DNA of 64,000 nucleotides. Source: Pseudomonas simiae. GTDB taxonomy: Bacteria; Pseudomonadota; Gammaproteobacteria; Pseudomonadales; Pseudomonadaceae. A program made the translations under genes and the position numbers. Shown here one piece after another: positions 32,028 to 40,907 of this stretch. A model generated the notes under the pieces. That model was not told where the DNA came from. It saw nothing but the letters and a program-made list of their open reading frames with translations, and did not search any database. Every line of letters starts with the position of its first letter. Within the stretch, counting starts at the first letter, position 1. The DNA lies in NCBI RefSeq assembly GCF_900111895.1, contig NZ_FOKB01000004.1, forward strand, positions 248,001 to 312,000, in the 5' to 3' direction.

Positions 32028-32279
32028 CACGCGGTAACAGAAAAATATGATGCATATAAATTTGTTATAAATCAGTCAGATGACTATTCATGAGCAGCAA
32101 GGCGTTACGCCAGCATCTGGAATCACGTTGCTACCCAAGGCCCCAAATGCCGGTGACAGGCCTCAATCGAGTGCGCCACAACGACTTTGCCGCGCACCGT
32201 TGCAGTGCGCATGCAGCCTGGAAAAATCCCCACACTGGACTAGCCTTGGCGCATCTCTGCCGACAAGGACCCCGCCCTG
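32028..32279. other. intergenic region with no supported gene
   Basis: Together with the control elements at 31947-32027 this makes a 333-bp gap. An AT-rich stretch at 32040-32090 (TTGTTATAAATC) may hold a plus-strand promoter for the small gene at 32280. An open frame beginning at 32090 runs through the next gene in another frame and shows no family features, so it is not called. Confidence 0.5.
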
Positions 32280-32528
32280 ATGAAGCTCCGTCTCACTCTG
32301 GTTTTGCTCGCTTTCCTGACGGCCGGCAGTGCCTCGGCCAACAACGACCGTCGCGAATGCAAAGCGGAACTACGCAAGCTCAATGACGCCTTGAGCACCA
32401 ACTACACCAGTCAGAACCACCATGGCTACCGCCAGGCAAAGGCCTCACGAGACAATCTGGAATACAAGAAATGTGCGAGCCAGGCACGCAAGGCGCGTGA
32501 ACGGGTGGAGCGTAACGGCGACCTGTGA
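32280..32528 (+). CDS. small exported protein of unknown function
   Basis: 82 residues. The signal peptide MKLRLTLVLLAFLTAGSASA is followed by a short, highly charged mature part (basic, rich in Arg/Lys/Asn, two cysteines) predicted to be periplasmic. AAGGA lies 13 bp before the ATG. No family is recognised. It is followed 64 bp later by a thioredoxin-like gene; a functional link is not shown. Confidence 0.65.
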   Translation: MKLRLTLVLLAFLTAGSASANNDRRECKAELRKLNDALSTNYTSQNHHGYRQAKASRDNLEYKKCASQARKARERVERNGDL

Positions 32529-32592
32529 AGGTTGACAGTAGACCCGAACACCTTCCCGCCTTAGCGTGAGCCAAGCCTGGAGGGGAATGTCG

Positions 32593-32928
32593 ATGAACTA
32601 TGTGAATGCCGTGATTGCGGACAAGGCTGCGTTTGAGCGCGAACTGGAGACGGCGCAGCCCGTTTTTGTGGTGTTTATGTCACATGACTGCACGGCGTGC
32701 AGTGACGCACTGCCACGCTTCATGCGCATCAGCGAACACTACAAGGACCACGTCAAAATCTTGATCCTTGATTGCCTCGACACCCCACGACACCCAAGTG
32801 TCGACCGCATCCCGATGCTGCTGGTCTACCACAACCAGAGACTGCTCGAAGCCCTTCCCGGCCTTGGCGAGCAAGCGCTGAAAAGTGCCTTCAAGCAGTA
32901 CACCCAACTACCCGCCGTTACGCCTTAG
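32593..32928 (+). CDS. thioredoxin-like protein
   Basis: 111 residues with a thioredoxin-fold pattern: a hydrophobic strand FVVFMSH, a redox motif CTAC near residue 38, and a later cis-proline segment [11 protein letters not shown]. There is no signal peptide, so probably cytosolic. ATG at 32593 is chosen because GGAGGGG lies 8 bp upstream; an in-frame GTG and an earlier ATG overlap that site. Its last 11 bp overlap the convergent TerC gene. Confidence 0.8.
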   Translation: MNYVNAVIADKAAFERELETAQPVFVVFMSHDCTACSDALPRFMRISEHYKDHVKILILDCLDTPRHPSVDRIPMLLVYHNQRLLEALPGLGEQALKSAFKQYTQLPAVTP

Positions 32929-34480
32929 GCAAAGGCGTCAGGCAAACTTGCGTCACCCGCCGCTCCTCCACCGCCGCGACCGTCAGGCGCCAGCCCTCAT
33001 GTTCCAGGCTATCGCCCACTACCGGAAGGCGGTCGAGCAGGCTCATGACCAGGCCGGCCAATGTCTGGTAGTTCTCGGTCGCAGTCGCCCTGAAGCCGGT
33101 GCGCTGGCGAACCAGGTTAAGGTTCAAGGCGCCATTGGCGCGGAAGCCATCGCCCTCTTCGACGATATCCGGGCCCTCGATTTCGCTGGCGTCCGGCAAC
33201 TCACCCGCGATGGACTCCAGGATATCGGTCATGCTCAACACCCCCATGAAATCACCGAACTCGTTGATCACGAACGCGATATGGGTCGACTCCTGGCGCA
33301 TTTGCTCCAGGGCATTGAGGATCGAAAAGCTCTCCAGCAAATTGATCGCCCGGCGTGCCAGGTGCTCCAGGTTCGGCTCGTTGCCGGCCAGGTATTCCTT
33401 GAGCAATTCCTTCTTGTGCACGAAGCCCAGCGGCTCATCGACGGCGCCGTTGCGGATCAATGGCAGCCGTGAGTAGGACGAATGCATCAGCTTCAAGCGA
33501 ATACTGTCAGGATCGTCCGCCAGATCGATGCAGTCGACCTTGGCCCGCGGGGTCATCAACGTGCGGATCGGGCGTTCGGCCAGCTGCAGCACACCGCTGA
33601 TCATCACGCGCTCACGTCGGTCAAATAGCGGACCTTGCGCGGCATCCGGCTCGCCCAACAGGTCAGCGACCTCTTCACCCACTTCTTCCACGGCCAGGCT
33701 GCGACCACCCAACAAGCGCATCACGGCATGGGCCGTGCGCTCACGCACCGGCAACACGCCTTGGGCCGATTTCTTGCGACGTGAACGGGCGATCTGGTTG
33801 AACACTTCGATCAGGATCGAGAAACCAATCGCCGCGTACAGGTAGCCCTTTGGAATATGGAAACCCAGGCCTTCGGCGGTCAGGGCGAAACCGATCATCA
33901 TCAGGAAGCCCAGGCACAGCATGATCACTGTCGGGTGCGCATTGACGAAGCGGGTCAGCGGCTTGCTTGCCACGATCATGAGGCCGATGGACACGATCAC
34001 CGCGATCATCATCACCGCCAATTCATCCACCATGCCCACGGCGGTAATCACCGCATCCAGGGAGAACACCGCATCCAGCACCACGATCTGCGCCACGATC
34101 GGCCAGAACATCGCGTAGGCGACATTGCCGGTACGCTGGGCCACATGGCCTTCCAGGCGCTCGTGCAATTCCATGGTGGCCTTGAACAGCAGGAACACAC
34201 CACCAAACAGCATGATCAGGTCACGGCCCGAGAAGCTCTTGTCGAACACCTCGAACAACGGCTGGGTCAAGGTCACTAGCCAGGAAATACTCGCCAACAG
34301 GCCCAGACGCATCAGCAGCGCCAGGGACAAGCCGATCAACCGCGCGCGGTCACGCTGCTCCGGTGGCAACTTGTCCGCCAGGATCGCGATAAACACCAGG
34401 TTGTCGATGCCCAGCACCAGTTCCAGCACAATCAAGGTCAACAGGCCGAGCCAGGCCGTTGGATCCGCTAACCATTCCAT
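32918..34480 (-). CDS. TerC-family membrane protein with CBS and CorC/HlyC domains
   Basis: 520 residues. The TerC transmembrane domain (about 1-220) carries the paired acidic motifs VLGIDNLVF and [14 protein letters not shown] pair (about 300-420) holds the segments [18 protein letters not shown] and [18 protein letters not shown] CorC/HlyC-type C-terminal domain lies at about 435-515. This is the YegH/YoaE architecture; roles in metal-ion export have been proposed for TerC proteins, but the substrate here is unknown. A TCCTACA direct repeat lies upstream. Confidence 0.88.
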   Translation of the reverse strand: MEWLADPTAWLGLLTLIVLELVLGIDNLVFIAILADKLPPEQRDRARLIGLSLALLMRLGLLASISWLVTLTQPLFEVFDKSFSGRDLIMLFGGVFLLFKATMELHERLEGHVAQRTGNVAYAMFWPIVAQIVVLDAVFSLDAVITAVGMVDELAVMMIAVIVSIGLMIVASKPLTRFVNAHPTVIMLCLGFLMMIGFALTAEGLGFHIPKGYLYAAIGFSILIEVFNQIARSRRKKSAQGVLPVRERTAHAVMRLLGGRSLAVEEVGEEVADLLGEPDAAQGPLFDRRERVMISGVLQLAERPIRTLMTPRAKVDCIDLADDPDSIRLKLMHSSYSRLPLIRNGAVDEPLGFVHKKELLKEYLAGNEPNLEHLARRAINLLESFSILNALEQMRQESTHIAFVINEFGDFMGVLSMTDILESIAGELPDASEIEGPDIVEEGDGFRANGALNLNLVRQRTGFRATATENYQTLAGLVMSLLDRLPVVGDSLEHEGWRLTVAAVEERRVTQVCLTPLPKA

Positions 34481-34646
34481 TTATTGAGTCTCTTCAGTCA
34501 TCGATTTTCAGAATGCCGGGCACGGCAAGGCGCGGTCAGTGGACCGGTACAAGGTTAGCAGTCGGAATACGGGGTGCTTCAGAGGGAACAGCGGCAGCGT
34601 AAGTCTTGGGGAAAGACGACTGGGGGGCTCCGAGAGGGTGTTCATG

Positions 34647-34673
34647 CAAGTCCTGACATAGCAAAAGGACTTG
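34647..34673. other. stem-loop upstream of the TerC gene
   Basis: CAAGTCCT (34647-34654) pairs perfectly with AGGACTTG (34666-34673). It lies in the 263-bp gap between the TerC gene and the SorC-type regulator stop. No T tract follows on the minus strand, so it may be a leader structure or weak terminator. It shows no match to the manganese (yybP-ykoY) riboswitch core. Confidence 0.5.
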
Positions 34674-34675
34674 AA

Positions 34676-34704
34676 TCCTACATCTGAAACACAAATTTCC
34701 TACA
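34676..34704. promoter_or_regulatory. TCCTACA direct repeats, 22 bp apart
   Basis: Identical heptamers TCCTACA at 34676-34682 and 34698-34704 are spaced exactly two helical turns apart, upstream of the TerC gene (TGTAGGA on its strand). Same-face repeats like this often bind an activator dimer or a pair of monomers. No regulator is assigned. Confidence 0.4.
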
Positions 34705-34743
34705 GCGCGAAACTATTACTAAATCTGTACCCCCCTGCAGGCG

Positions 34744-35724
34744 TCAGGATTTTCGGGTAGCGTCGTCCAACGCCAGAATGGTGTGCGCATTGGTCACCGT
34801 CGTGGCCAGCGTATTGATCACCCCCGACCGCAACGCCCCCAGGGTCGCCGCCGCCTTGGTGTTCTCGCTGGCAATCGCCACCACATCCGGGATGCGAAAC
34901 AACTCCGGCACCGTCAACCCAATCACCCTGCCCTGTATGGCGTTGACCGCAGGCTGGCCGTGAATGTCGATAAAGTCATACCCCATCATGTCGCCGACAG
35001 TGCCGGACAAACGCGCCTGGGCGATTTCCTGCGGTGAAAACCACCCCATGCGCACCATATTGCTGTTTTCGCTCATGTCGCCAATACCGATCAACGCAAT
35101 ATCCGCACGCCGCGCCCGATCCAGCGTGGAGCGCACGGTGTCGTTATTGATCAGCACCCCGCGCAATTCCGGGTTCGCCACCAGGGCCGGAGCATACAAG
35201 CTTTCACTCTCCCCCCCGAAGCGCAGCGCCAGGCGCCGACAGATATGGTCGGGGTTCATGTATTCGCCGGCCTTGAGCGAACCACCGATGGCGCAGACAA
35301 ATGTGCAATTGCGTGTCACCGGCAAGAACACGTTGTCGGCCACGGCCCCGACGTTGCGCCCCATGCCCACCGCGACAATCATGCCATCGCTCAACGTCTT
35401 GTTCAGGTAGTTGGCCACCAGGCTGGCGACGGCCGAGCGCTGGGTGTCAGGCTCACTGTGGTCGACGGCGATCAATGCGCGATCCAGCTTGAAGCGCTCC
35501 ACCAACGCGCGCTCCAGCTCATTGTTCATCGCCGGATGCTGCAGCACGCGCACCTCGACAATCCCTTCATCGCGCGCACGCTTAAGCAGGCGGCTGACCT
35601 TTGCCCGCGACAGATCGAAGCGCTTGGCGATGGCTTCCTGAGTGACGTTCTCGAGGTAATAGAGCATCGCCACTTCGGTCATCTGATCGATATCGCTGGC
35701 AATGCGCTGGGTACTGTCACTCAT
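34744..35724 (-). CDS. SorC-family sugar-responsive transcriptional regulator
   Basis: 326 residues from ATG at 35724 (a TTG nine codons upstream is possible). The N-terminal helix-turn-helix at about residues 20-60 includes TQEAIAKRFDLSRAKVSRLL. The large C-terminal effector domain has the SorC/DeoR sugar-binding pattern (VGMGRNVGAVAD, the VCAIGG segment, DIALIGIGDMSENSNMVRMG). The erythritol regulator EryD belongs to this family. It reads in the same direction as the rpiB-like gene and away from the transporter operon, and probably binds the TGACYGATCA-type sites at 36282-36451. Confidence 0.9.
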   Translation of the reverse strand: MSDSTQRIASDIDQMTEVAMLYYLENVTQEAIAKRFDLSRAKVSRLLKRARDEGIVEVRVLQHPAMNNELERALVERFKLDRALIAVDHSEPDTQRSAVASLVANYLNKTLSDGMIVAVGMGRNVGAVADNVFLPVTRNCTFVCAIGGSLKAGEYMNPDHICRRLALRFGGESESLYAPALVANPELRGVLINNDTVRSTLDRARRADIALIGIGDMSENSNMVRMGWFSPQEIAQARLSGTVGDMMGYDFIDIHGQPAVNAIQGRVIGLTVPELFRIPDVVAIASENTKAAATLGALRSGVINTLATTVTNAHTILALDDATRKS

Positions 35725-35787
35725 GGGGACGGGCTTCCGTTTCGGCGTCAAAGGCGCATTCTCCCGACTCTTGCCCCGTTTAGTCCA

Positions 35788-36249
35788 CTACTGATGCCCA
35801 TCGCGCTCGATCGCATTGATACGCTCGACCTTGGCGCCGGAACGCGCCGACTCAAACTCCGACTCCAGAAACGATTTGACGATGCTTTTGGCCAGCTCCG
35901 CACCGATCACCCGCGCACCGATGGACAGGATTTGCGCATCGTTGCTCTTGCGCGCCCGCTCCGCCGAATAGGTGTCGTGGGCCTGGGCCGCGCGAATGCC
36001 CAACACCTTGTTGGCGGAAATGGCCATGCCAATCCCGGTGCCACACACCAACACACCCAGCCGCTGCTGCCCGGCATTGATCGCGTTGGCCACGGCCAGG
36101 GCGATGTCCGGGTAAAGCACGGGCGCGGTGGAATGGGTGCCGAAGTCGGTCACCGGGTAACCCAGCGCCTCGATATGGCGCTTCAACAGCTCTTTAAGCT
36201 CAAAACCCGCTTCATCGCATCCGATAGCCACCGGGAAAGGTGTGTTCAT
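35788..36249 (-). CDS. rpiB: RpiB/LacAB-family sugar-phosphate isomerase, probable tetrulose-phosphate isomerase
   Basis: 153 residues. Catalytic Cys69 lies in LVCGTGIGMAIS. Compared with E. coli RpiB (from memory), the ring-opening His99 is replaced by Ser102 (KSND for QHND) and the phosphate-site His10 by Glu13 (CDEAG for CDHVG), so it is unlikely to be an ordinary ribose-5-phosphate isomerase. RpiB homologues convert D-erythrulose 4-phosphate to D-erythrose 4-phosphate in tetritol pathways (DerI, EryI), and that fits the neighbours. ATG at 36249 has GGAG upstream. Confidence 0.85.
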   Translation of the reverse strand: MNTPFPVAIGCDEAGFELKELLKRHIEALGYPVTDFGTHSTAPVLYPDIALAVANAINAGQQRLGVLVCGTGIGMAISANKVLGIRAAQAHDTYSAERARKSNDAQILSIGARVIGAELAKSIVKSFLESEFESARSGAKVERINAIERDGHQ

Positions 36250-36281
36250 GGCGTCTGGCTCCACTGCTGTGATCGTGTTTA

Positions 36282-36303
36282 TGACCGATCATATGATCAG
36301 TCA
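36282..36303. promoter_or_regulatory. near-perfect 22-bp palindrome, candidate SorC-regulator operator
   Basis: Centred on GATCATATGATC, with outer arms TGACC and AGTCA; only one pair is mismatched over 22 bp. It lies 33 bp upstream of the rpiB-like start, in the divergent control region. Confidence 0.6.
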
Positions 36304-36363
36304 GTGAAATTATGCTCACACATTTCGCGATCAACCACCCCTCACTGTCAAGCATGATTTAAC

Positions 36364-36395
36364 TGACTCGCCAGTCAATGGCGCCTAAATAGGCG
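36364..36395. promoter_or_regulatory. two further dyads in the divergent control region
   Basis: TGACTCGCCAGTCA (36364-36377) and the perfect inverted repeat CGCCTAAATAGGCG (36382-36395) lie side by side midway between the rpiB-like and transporter genes. The first shares the TGACT half with the other candidate operators. Confidence 0.4.
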
Positions 36396-36440
36396 TTATT
36401 CACGCACAAGATCAGAATTATGGCTTTTACATGAAAGAGA

Positions 36441-36470
36441 TTGACTGATCAGAATTTCATTTGATACACA
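36441..36470 (+). promoter_or_regulatory. candidate sigma70 promoter overlapped by a TGACTGATCA half site
   Basis: TTGACT (36441-36446) and TACACA (36465-36470) are 18 bp apart, 63 bp before the transporter ATG. TGACTGATCA (36442-36451) repeats the half of the palindrome at 36282 and covers the -35 element, as expected for repression by the divergent SorC regulator. Confidence 0.45.
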
Positions 36471-36532
36471 TATGCTCACAGCGAAACATGACTGTGCGAC
36501 CTAATAAGAATTCACAGCACGAGGACACGCCA

Positions 36533-38020
36533 ATGGCCAGGCCATTACTGCTCCAGGCTGAACACGTCGCCAAGGCTTACGCCGGGGTCCCTGCCTTGCG
36601 TGACGGGCGCCTCTCTCTGCGGGCCGGCAGCGTCCACGCCCTGTGCGGCGGCAATGGCGCGGGCAAATCGACATTTCTGAGCATCCTGATGGGCATCACC
36701 CAGCGTGACGCCGGCAGCATTCTGCTCAACGGCGCGCCGGTGCAGTTCAACCGCCCGAGTGAAGCGCTGGCAGCGGGGATCGCGATGATCACCCAGGAAC
36801 TGGAACCTATCCCCTACATGACAGTCGCCGAGAACATCTGGCTGGGGCGCGAACCACGCCGCGCCGGTTGCATCGTCGACAATAAGGCCCTTAACCGCCG
36901 CACCCGCGAATTGCTCGACAGCCTTGAGTTCGACGTCGATGCCACCAGCCCGATGCACCGCTTGAGCGTCGCGCAGATCCAACTGGTGGAAATCGCCAAG
37001 GCCTTCAGCCATGACTGCCAGGTGATGATCATGGACGAACCCACTTCGGCCATCGGCGAACACGAGGCGCAAACCCTGTTCAAGGCCATCCGCCGCCTGA
37101 CTGCCCAGGGCGCCGGCATCGTCTATGTGTCGCACCGCCTGAGCGAACTGGCGCAGATCGCCGACGACTACAGCATCTTCCGCGACGGCGCCTTTGTTGA
37201 AAGCGGGCGCATGGCGGACATTGATCGCGACCATCTGGTACGCGGCATCGTCGGCCAGGAACTGACCCGCATCGACCACAAGGTCGGCCGCGAATGCGCT
37301 GCCAACACCTGCCTGCAAGTCGACAACCTGAGCCGCGCCGGGGAGTTCCACGACATCAGCCTGCAACTGCGCCAAGGCGAAATCCTCGGCATCTATGGCT
37401 TGATGGGCTCGGGGCGCAGCGAGTTTCTCAACTGCATCTACGGCCTCACGGTCGCGGACTCCGGCAGCGTCACCTTGCAAGGCAAACCCATGCCGATCGG
37501 ACTGCCTAAGGCGACCATCAATGCCGGCATGTCTCTGGTCACCGAAGACCGCAAGGACAGCGGCCTGGTGCTCACCGGCAGCATTCTTTCCAACATTGCC
37601 CTGTCGGCCTACAAGCGCCTGTCGAGTTGGTCGCTGATCAATGCGCGCAAGGAAACCCAGCTGGCCGAGGACATGGTCAAGCGCCTGCAGATCAAGACCA
37701 CGTCCCTGGAATTACCGGTGGCGTCCATGAGCGGCGGCAACCAGCAGAAAGTGGTACTCGCCAAATGCCTGTCCACCGAGCCGGTCTGCCTGCTGTGCGA
37801 CGAACCGACCCGCGGCATCGATGAAGGCGCCAAGCAGGAGATCTACCACCTGCTCGACCAATTCGTACGCGGCGGTGGCGCCGCCATTGTGGTGTCTTCG
37901 GAAGCCCCGGAGCTGCTGCACCTGAGCGATCGCATCGCCGTATTCAAGGGCGGCCGGCTGGTGACCATCAGCACCGACACCGCCCTTTCCCAGGAAGCCT
38001 TGTTGAGACTTGCCTCATGA
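36533..38020 (+). CDS. sugar ABC transporter ATPase (RbsA-type, two domains)
   Basis: 495-residue tandem ATPase of the ribose/xylose transporter class. Domain 1 has Walker A GGNGAGKSTF and Walker B VMIMDEP; domain 2, from about residue 255, has the modified GLMGSGRSEF, signature MSGGNQQKV and LLCDEPTRGID, as is usual for this class. ATG at 36533 has GAGGA upstream; longer in-frame starts cross the promoter. First gene of an operon reaching DhaL, predicted to import the pathway sugar or sugar alcohol. Confidence 0.93.
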   Translation: MARPLLLQAEHVAKAYAGVPALRDGRLSLRAGSVHALCGGNGAGKSTFLSILMGITQRDAGSILLNGAPVQFNRPSEALAAGIAMITQELEPIPYMTVAENIWLGREPRRAGCIVDNKALNRRTRELLDSLEFDVDATSPMHRLSVAQIQLVEIAKAFSHDCQVMIMDEPTSAIGEHEAQTLFKAIRRLTAQGAGIVYVSHRLSELAQIADDYSIFRDGAFVESGRMADIDRDHLVRGIVGQELTRIDHKVGRECAANTCLQVDNLSRAGEFHDISLQLRQGEILGIYGLMGSGRSEFLNCIYGLTVADSGSVTLQGKPMPIGLPKATINAGMSLVTEDRKDSGLVLTGSILSNIALSAYKRLSSWSLINARKETQLAEDMVKRLQIKTTSLELPVASMSGGNQQKVVLAKCLSTEPVCLLCDEPTRGIDEGAKQEIYHLLDQFVRGGGAAIVVSSEAPELLHLSDRIAVFKGGRLVTISTDTALSQEALLRLAS

Positions 38021-38994
38021 ATGCCAAAACCATCACAGCCCCCGTTACTGCCGCGCCGCGCAATCGCCTGCGTCTGTCCCTCGACCGTTTCGGCCTGCCG
38101 CTGGTGTTTATCCTGCTGTGCGTGGTGATGGCGTTCTCCAGCGAGTACTTCATGACCTGGCGCAACTGGATGGACATCCTGCGCCAGACCTCCATCAACG
38201 GCATCCTCGCGGTAGGCATGACCTATGTGATCCTGACCAAGGGCATCGACCTGTCGGTGGGTTCGATCCTGGCCTTTGCCGGGTTGTGCAGCGCCATGGT
38301 CGCGACCCAGGGTTATGGCCTGCTGGCAGCGGTCAGTGCCGGGATGTTTGCAGGCGCGATGCTCGGCGTGGTGAACGGCTTCATGGTCGCGAACCTATCG
38401 ATCCCGCCGTTCGTGGCCACCCTGGGCATGCTCAGCATTGCGCGCGGCATGACCTTCATCCTCAACGATGGCAGCCCGATCACCGACCTGCCCGACGCCT
38501 ACCTGGCGCTGGGCATCGGCAAGATCGGCCCGATCGGCGTGCCGATCATCATCTTTGCCGTGGTCGCACTGATCTTCTGGATGGTGCTGCGTTACACGAC
38601 TTACGGCCGCTATGTGTACGCGGTGGGCGGCAATGAAAAGAGCGCACGCACCTCAGGCATCGGCGTGCGCAAGGTGATGTTTTCGGTGTACGTGGTCTCG
38701 GGCCTGCTCGCCGGACTGGCTGGCGTGGTGCTATCGGCCCGTACCACCTCTGCCCTGCCCCAGGCCGGGGTTTCCTATGAGCTGGACGCGATTGCCGCCG
38801 TGGTGATCGGCGGCACCAGCTTGTCGGGCGGCACCGGCAGCATTGTCGGCACGCTGTTCGGCGCACTGTTGATCGGGGTGATCAACAACGGGCTGAACCT
38901 GCTCGGCGTGTCCTCTTATTACCAACAGGTCGCCAAGGGCCTGATCATCGTGTTCGCAGTACTGATCGACGTGTGGCGCAAGAAAAAACGCTAG
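38017..38994 (+). CDS. sugar ABC transporter permease (RbsC-type)
   Basis: 325-residue permease of the ribose-type class with about ten hydrophobic segments. Family signatures are GMTYVILTKGIDLSVGSIL, the AYGRYVYAVGGNEKSA-like segment (TTYGRYVYAVGGNEKSART) and GAVIGGTSLSGGTGS-like VVIGGTSLSGGTGSIVGT. It overlaps the ATPase stop by 4 bp (ATGA). The single permease gene implies a homodimer. Confidence 0.93.
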   Translation: MNAKTITAPVTAAPRNRLRLSLDRFGLPLVFILLCVVMAFSSEYFMTWRNWMDILRQTSINGILAVGMTYVILTKGIDLSVGSILAFAGLCSAMVATQGYGLLAAVSAGMFAGAMLGVVNGFMVANLSIPPFVATLGMLSIARGMTFILNDGSPITDLPDAYLALGIGKIGPIGVPIIIFAVVALIFWMVLRYTTYGRYVYAVGGNEKSARTSGIGVRKVMFSVYVVSGLLAGLAGVVLSARTTSALPQAGVSYELDAIAAVVIGGTSLSGGTGSIVGTLFGALLIGVINNGLNLLGVSSYYQQVAKGLIIVFAVLIDVWRKKKR

Positions 38995-39028
38995 AGAACG
39001 ACCTACAACAATAACCGGAGTTCTACTC

Positions 39029-40036
39029 ATGAAACTTGGTACCACCCTGGCCGCCACAGCGGCCCTCTCCCTGCTCGCCTGCAGTATCGCCATGGCCGCC
39101 GATGGCAAGACCTACAAGGTCGGCGCAGCCGTCTACGGCCTCAAGGGCCAGTTCATGCAGAACTGGGTCCGCGAGCTCAAGGAACACCCGGCGGTCAAGG
39201 ACGGCACCGTGCAGTTGACCGTGTTCGACGGCAACTACGACGCCCTCACCCAGAACAACCAGATCGAAAACATGGTGACCCAACGCTACGACGCCATCCT
39301 GTTCGTACCGATCGACACCAAGGCCGGCGTCGGCACCGTCAAGGCGGCCATGAGCAACGACGTGGTGGTCATCGCCTCCAATACGAAAGTAGCCGATGCC
39401 TCCGTGCCGTATGTGGGTAACGATGATGTCGAGGGCGGCCGCCTGCAGGCCCAGGCCATGGTCGACAAGCTCAATGGCAAAGGCAACGTGGTGATCATCC
39501 AGGGGCCGATTGGCCAGTCGGCGCAGATCGACCGGGAAAAAGGCGAACTGGAAGTGCTGGGCAAACACCCAGACATCAAGATCATCGAGAAAAAGACCGC
39601 CAACTGGGACCGCGCCCAGGCCCTGGCACTGACCGAAGACTGGCTGAACGCCCACCCCAAAGGGATCAACGGCGTGATCGCGCAGAACGATGACATGGCC
39701 CTCGGCGCCGTACAGGCCCTGAAGTCCCACGGGCTGACCTCCAAGGATGTGCCCGTCACCTCGATCGATGGGATGCCCGACGCGATCCAGGCGGCGAAAA
39801 AAGACGAAGTCACCACCTTCCTGCAAGACGCCCAGGCACAGTCCCAGGGCGCGCTGGACGTGGCGCTGCGCGCACTGGCCGGCAAGGACTACAAGCCGCA
39901 GTCGGTGATCTGGGAGCGCTATGCCAAGGAGGTGAAATGGGGTGACGGCACGGCCAAGAACTACATCCTGCCGTGGGTGCCGGTCACCAATGCCAACGCC
40001 GATGCACTGTACAAACAAGTCAGCGGCGGCAAATAA
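39029..40036 (+). CDS. sugar ABC transporter periplasmic binding protein
   Basis: 335-residue periplasmic binding protein of the ribose/galactose (pentose-type) class. Signal peptide MKLGTTLAATAALSLLACSIAMA, then YKVGAAVYGLKGQF. Ligand-domain segments include FVPIDTKAGVG, VGNDDVEGG and AQNDDMALGAVQAL. It lies 34 bp after the permease with its own GGAG site. Ligand not readable directly; the operon enzymes suggest a tetritol or tetrulose. Confidence 0.92.
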   Translation: MKLGTTLAATAALSLLACSIAMAADGKTYKVGAAVYGLKGQFMQNWVRELKEHPAVKDGTVQLTVFDGNYDALTQNNQIENMVTQRYDAILFVPIDTKAGVGTVKAAMSNDVVVIASNTKVADASVPYVGNDDVEGGRLQAQAMVDKLNGKGNVVIIQGPIGQSAQIDREKGELEVLGKHPDIKIIEKKTANWDRAQALALTEDWLNAHPKGINGVIAQNDDMALGAVQALKSHGLTSKDVPVTSIDGMPDAIQAAKKDEVTTFLQDAQAQSQGALDVALRALAGKDYKPQSVIWERYAKEVKWGDGTAKNYILPWVPVTNANADALYKQVSGGK

Positions 40037-40124
40037 CGGTTTTGACCTGTAAATGCGTGCCAAATGTGGGGGCGCCACCGCCCCCCATATCGGACCGCCA
40101 CCGTTTTCGAAAATGGAGTTATTC

Positions 40125-40880
40125 ATGTCTGGATTCTGGAACCAAGCCTTCGACCTGACTGGCCGTTGCGCGGTGATTACCGGTGGCGCCGCCGGGATCG
40201 GCCTGGCCTGCGCCAGCCTGCTGGTGGAACGCGGCGCGCGCGTGGCCCTGCTGGACCGTGACCCCGCGGTGGTCGAGGTAGCCGCCGGCCTGGGCGCCGG
40301 GCATCTGGGCATTGCCGTCGACCTCGGTCAGATCGGCCAGATACAACACACCATCGATACGGTTTTCGCACACTTCCAACGCCTGGATTACTTGATCAAC
40401 AGCGCCGGCGTGGTGCTGCTGGACAAGGCCGTCGATGTCAGCGAAAGCGCCTGGGACACCACCCTGGACATCAACCTCAAGGCCAGCTTCTTCGTGGCCC
40501 AGGCCTGCGCCCGGCACATGCTCGCCCAAGGCAGCGGGCGCATTGTCAACCTCGCTTCCCAGGCCGCCGTGATTGGCCTGGACCGGCATGTCGCCTACTG
40601 CGCAAGCAAGGCCGCCATTGTCGGCATGACCAAGGTACTGGCCATGGAGTGGGCCCCACAGATCAACGTCAATGCCATCTCCCCGACCATCGTCGAGACA
40701 GCCCTGGGCAAGAAAGCCTGGGCCGGCGAAGTGGGTGAAAAGGCCAAATTGCAGATCCCGGCGGGCCGCTTTGCCCAGCCGGAAGAAATCGCCGGGCTGG
40801 CGCTGTACTTGCTCAGCGATGCCGCACAGATGATCACCGGCGCCAACATGGTGATCGACGGCGGCTACAGCATTCAGTAA
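40125..40880 (+). CDS. SDR-family dehydrogenase, D-threitol dehydrogenase-like
   Basis: 251-residue short-chain dehydrogenase with cofactor motif TGGAAGIG, NSAG, and catalytic YCASK. The segments MTKVLAMEWAP, AISPTIVETALGKKAW and IPAGRFAQPEE resemble the GolD/D-threitol dehydrogenase subgroup, which oxidises D-threitol to D-erythrulose. That substrate is an inference from similarity and from the DhaK/L and RpiB neighbours. ATG at 40125 has GGAG 7 bp upstream. No zinc or membrane features. Confidence 0.82.
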   Translation: MSGFWNQAFDLTGRCAVITGGAAGIGLACASLLVERGARVALLDRDPAVVEVAAGLGAGHLGIAVDLGQIGQIQHTIDTVFAHFQRLDYLINSAGVVLLDKAVDVSESAWDTTLDINLKASFFVAQACARHMLAQGSGRIVNLASQAAVIGLDRHVAYCASKAAIVGMTKVLAMEWAPQINVNAISPTIVETALGKKAWAGEVGEKAKLQIPAGRFAQPEEIAGLALYLLSDAAQMITGANMVIDGGYSIQ

Positions 40881-40907
40881 TTCATCTTCTTGTCGTGAGG
40901 TTTTGTC

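Noticed and set aside
32090..32386. 98-codon plus-strand frame beginning at an ATG
   Set aside because: No ribosome site, no family-like pattern, and its second half overlaps the signal-peptide gene at 32280 in another frame.
34481..34743. Possible manganese (yybP-ykoY) riboswitch before the TerC gene
   Set aside because: The conserved core segments of that riboswitch were not found on the minus strand; only a simple 8-bp stem-loop and a direct repeat are present.
36382..36395. CGCCTA/TAGGCG dyad read as an intrinsic terminator
   Set aside because: It lies in a divergent promoter region where no transcript is expected to end, and the following T content is low.
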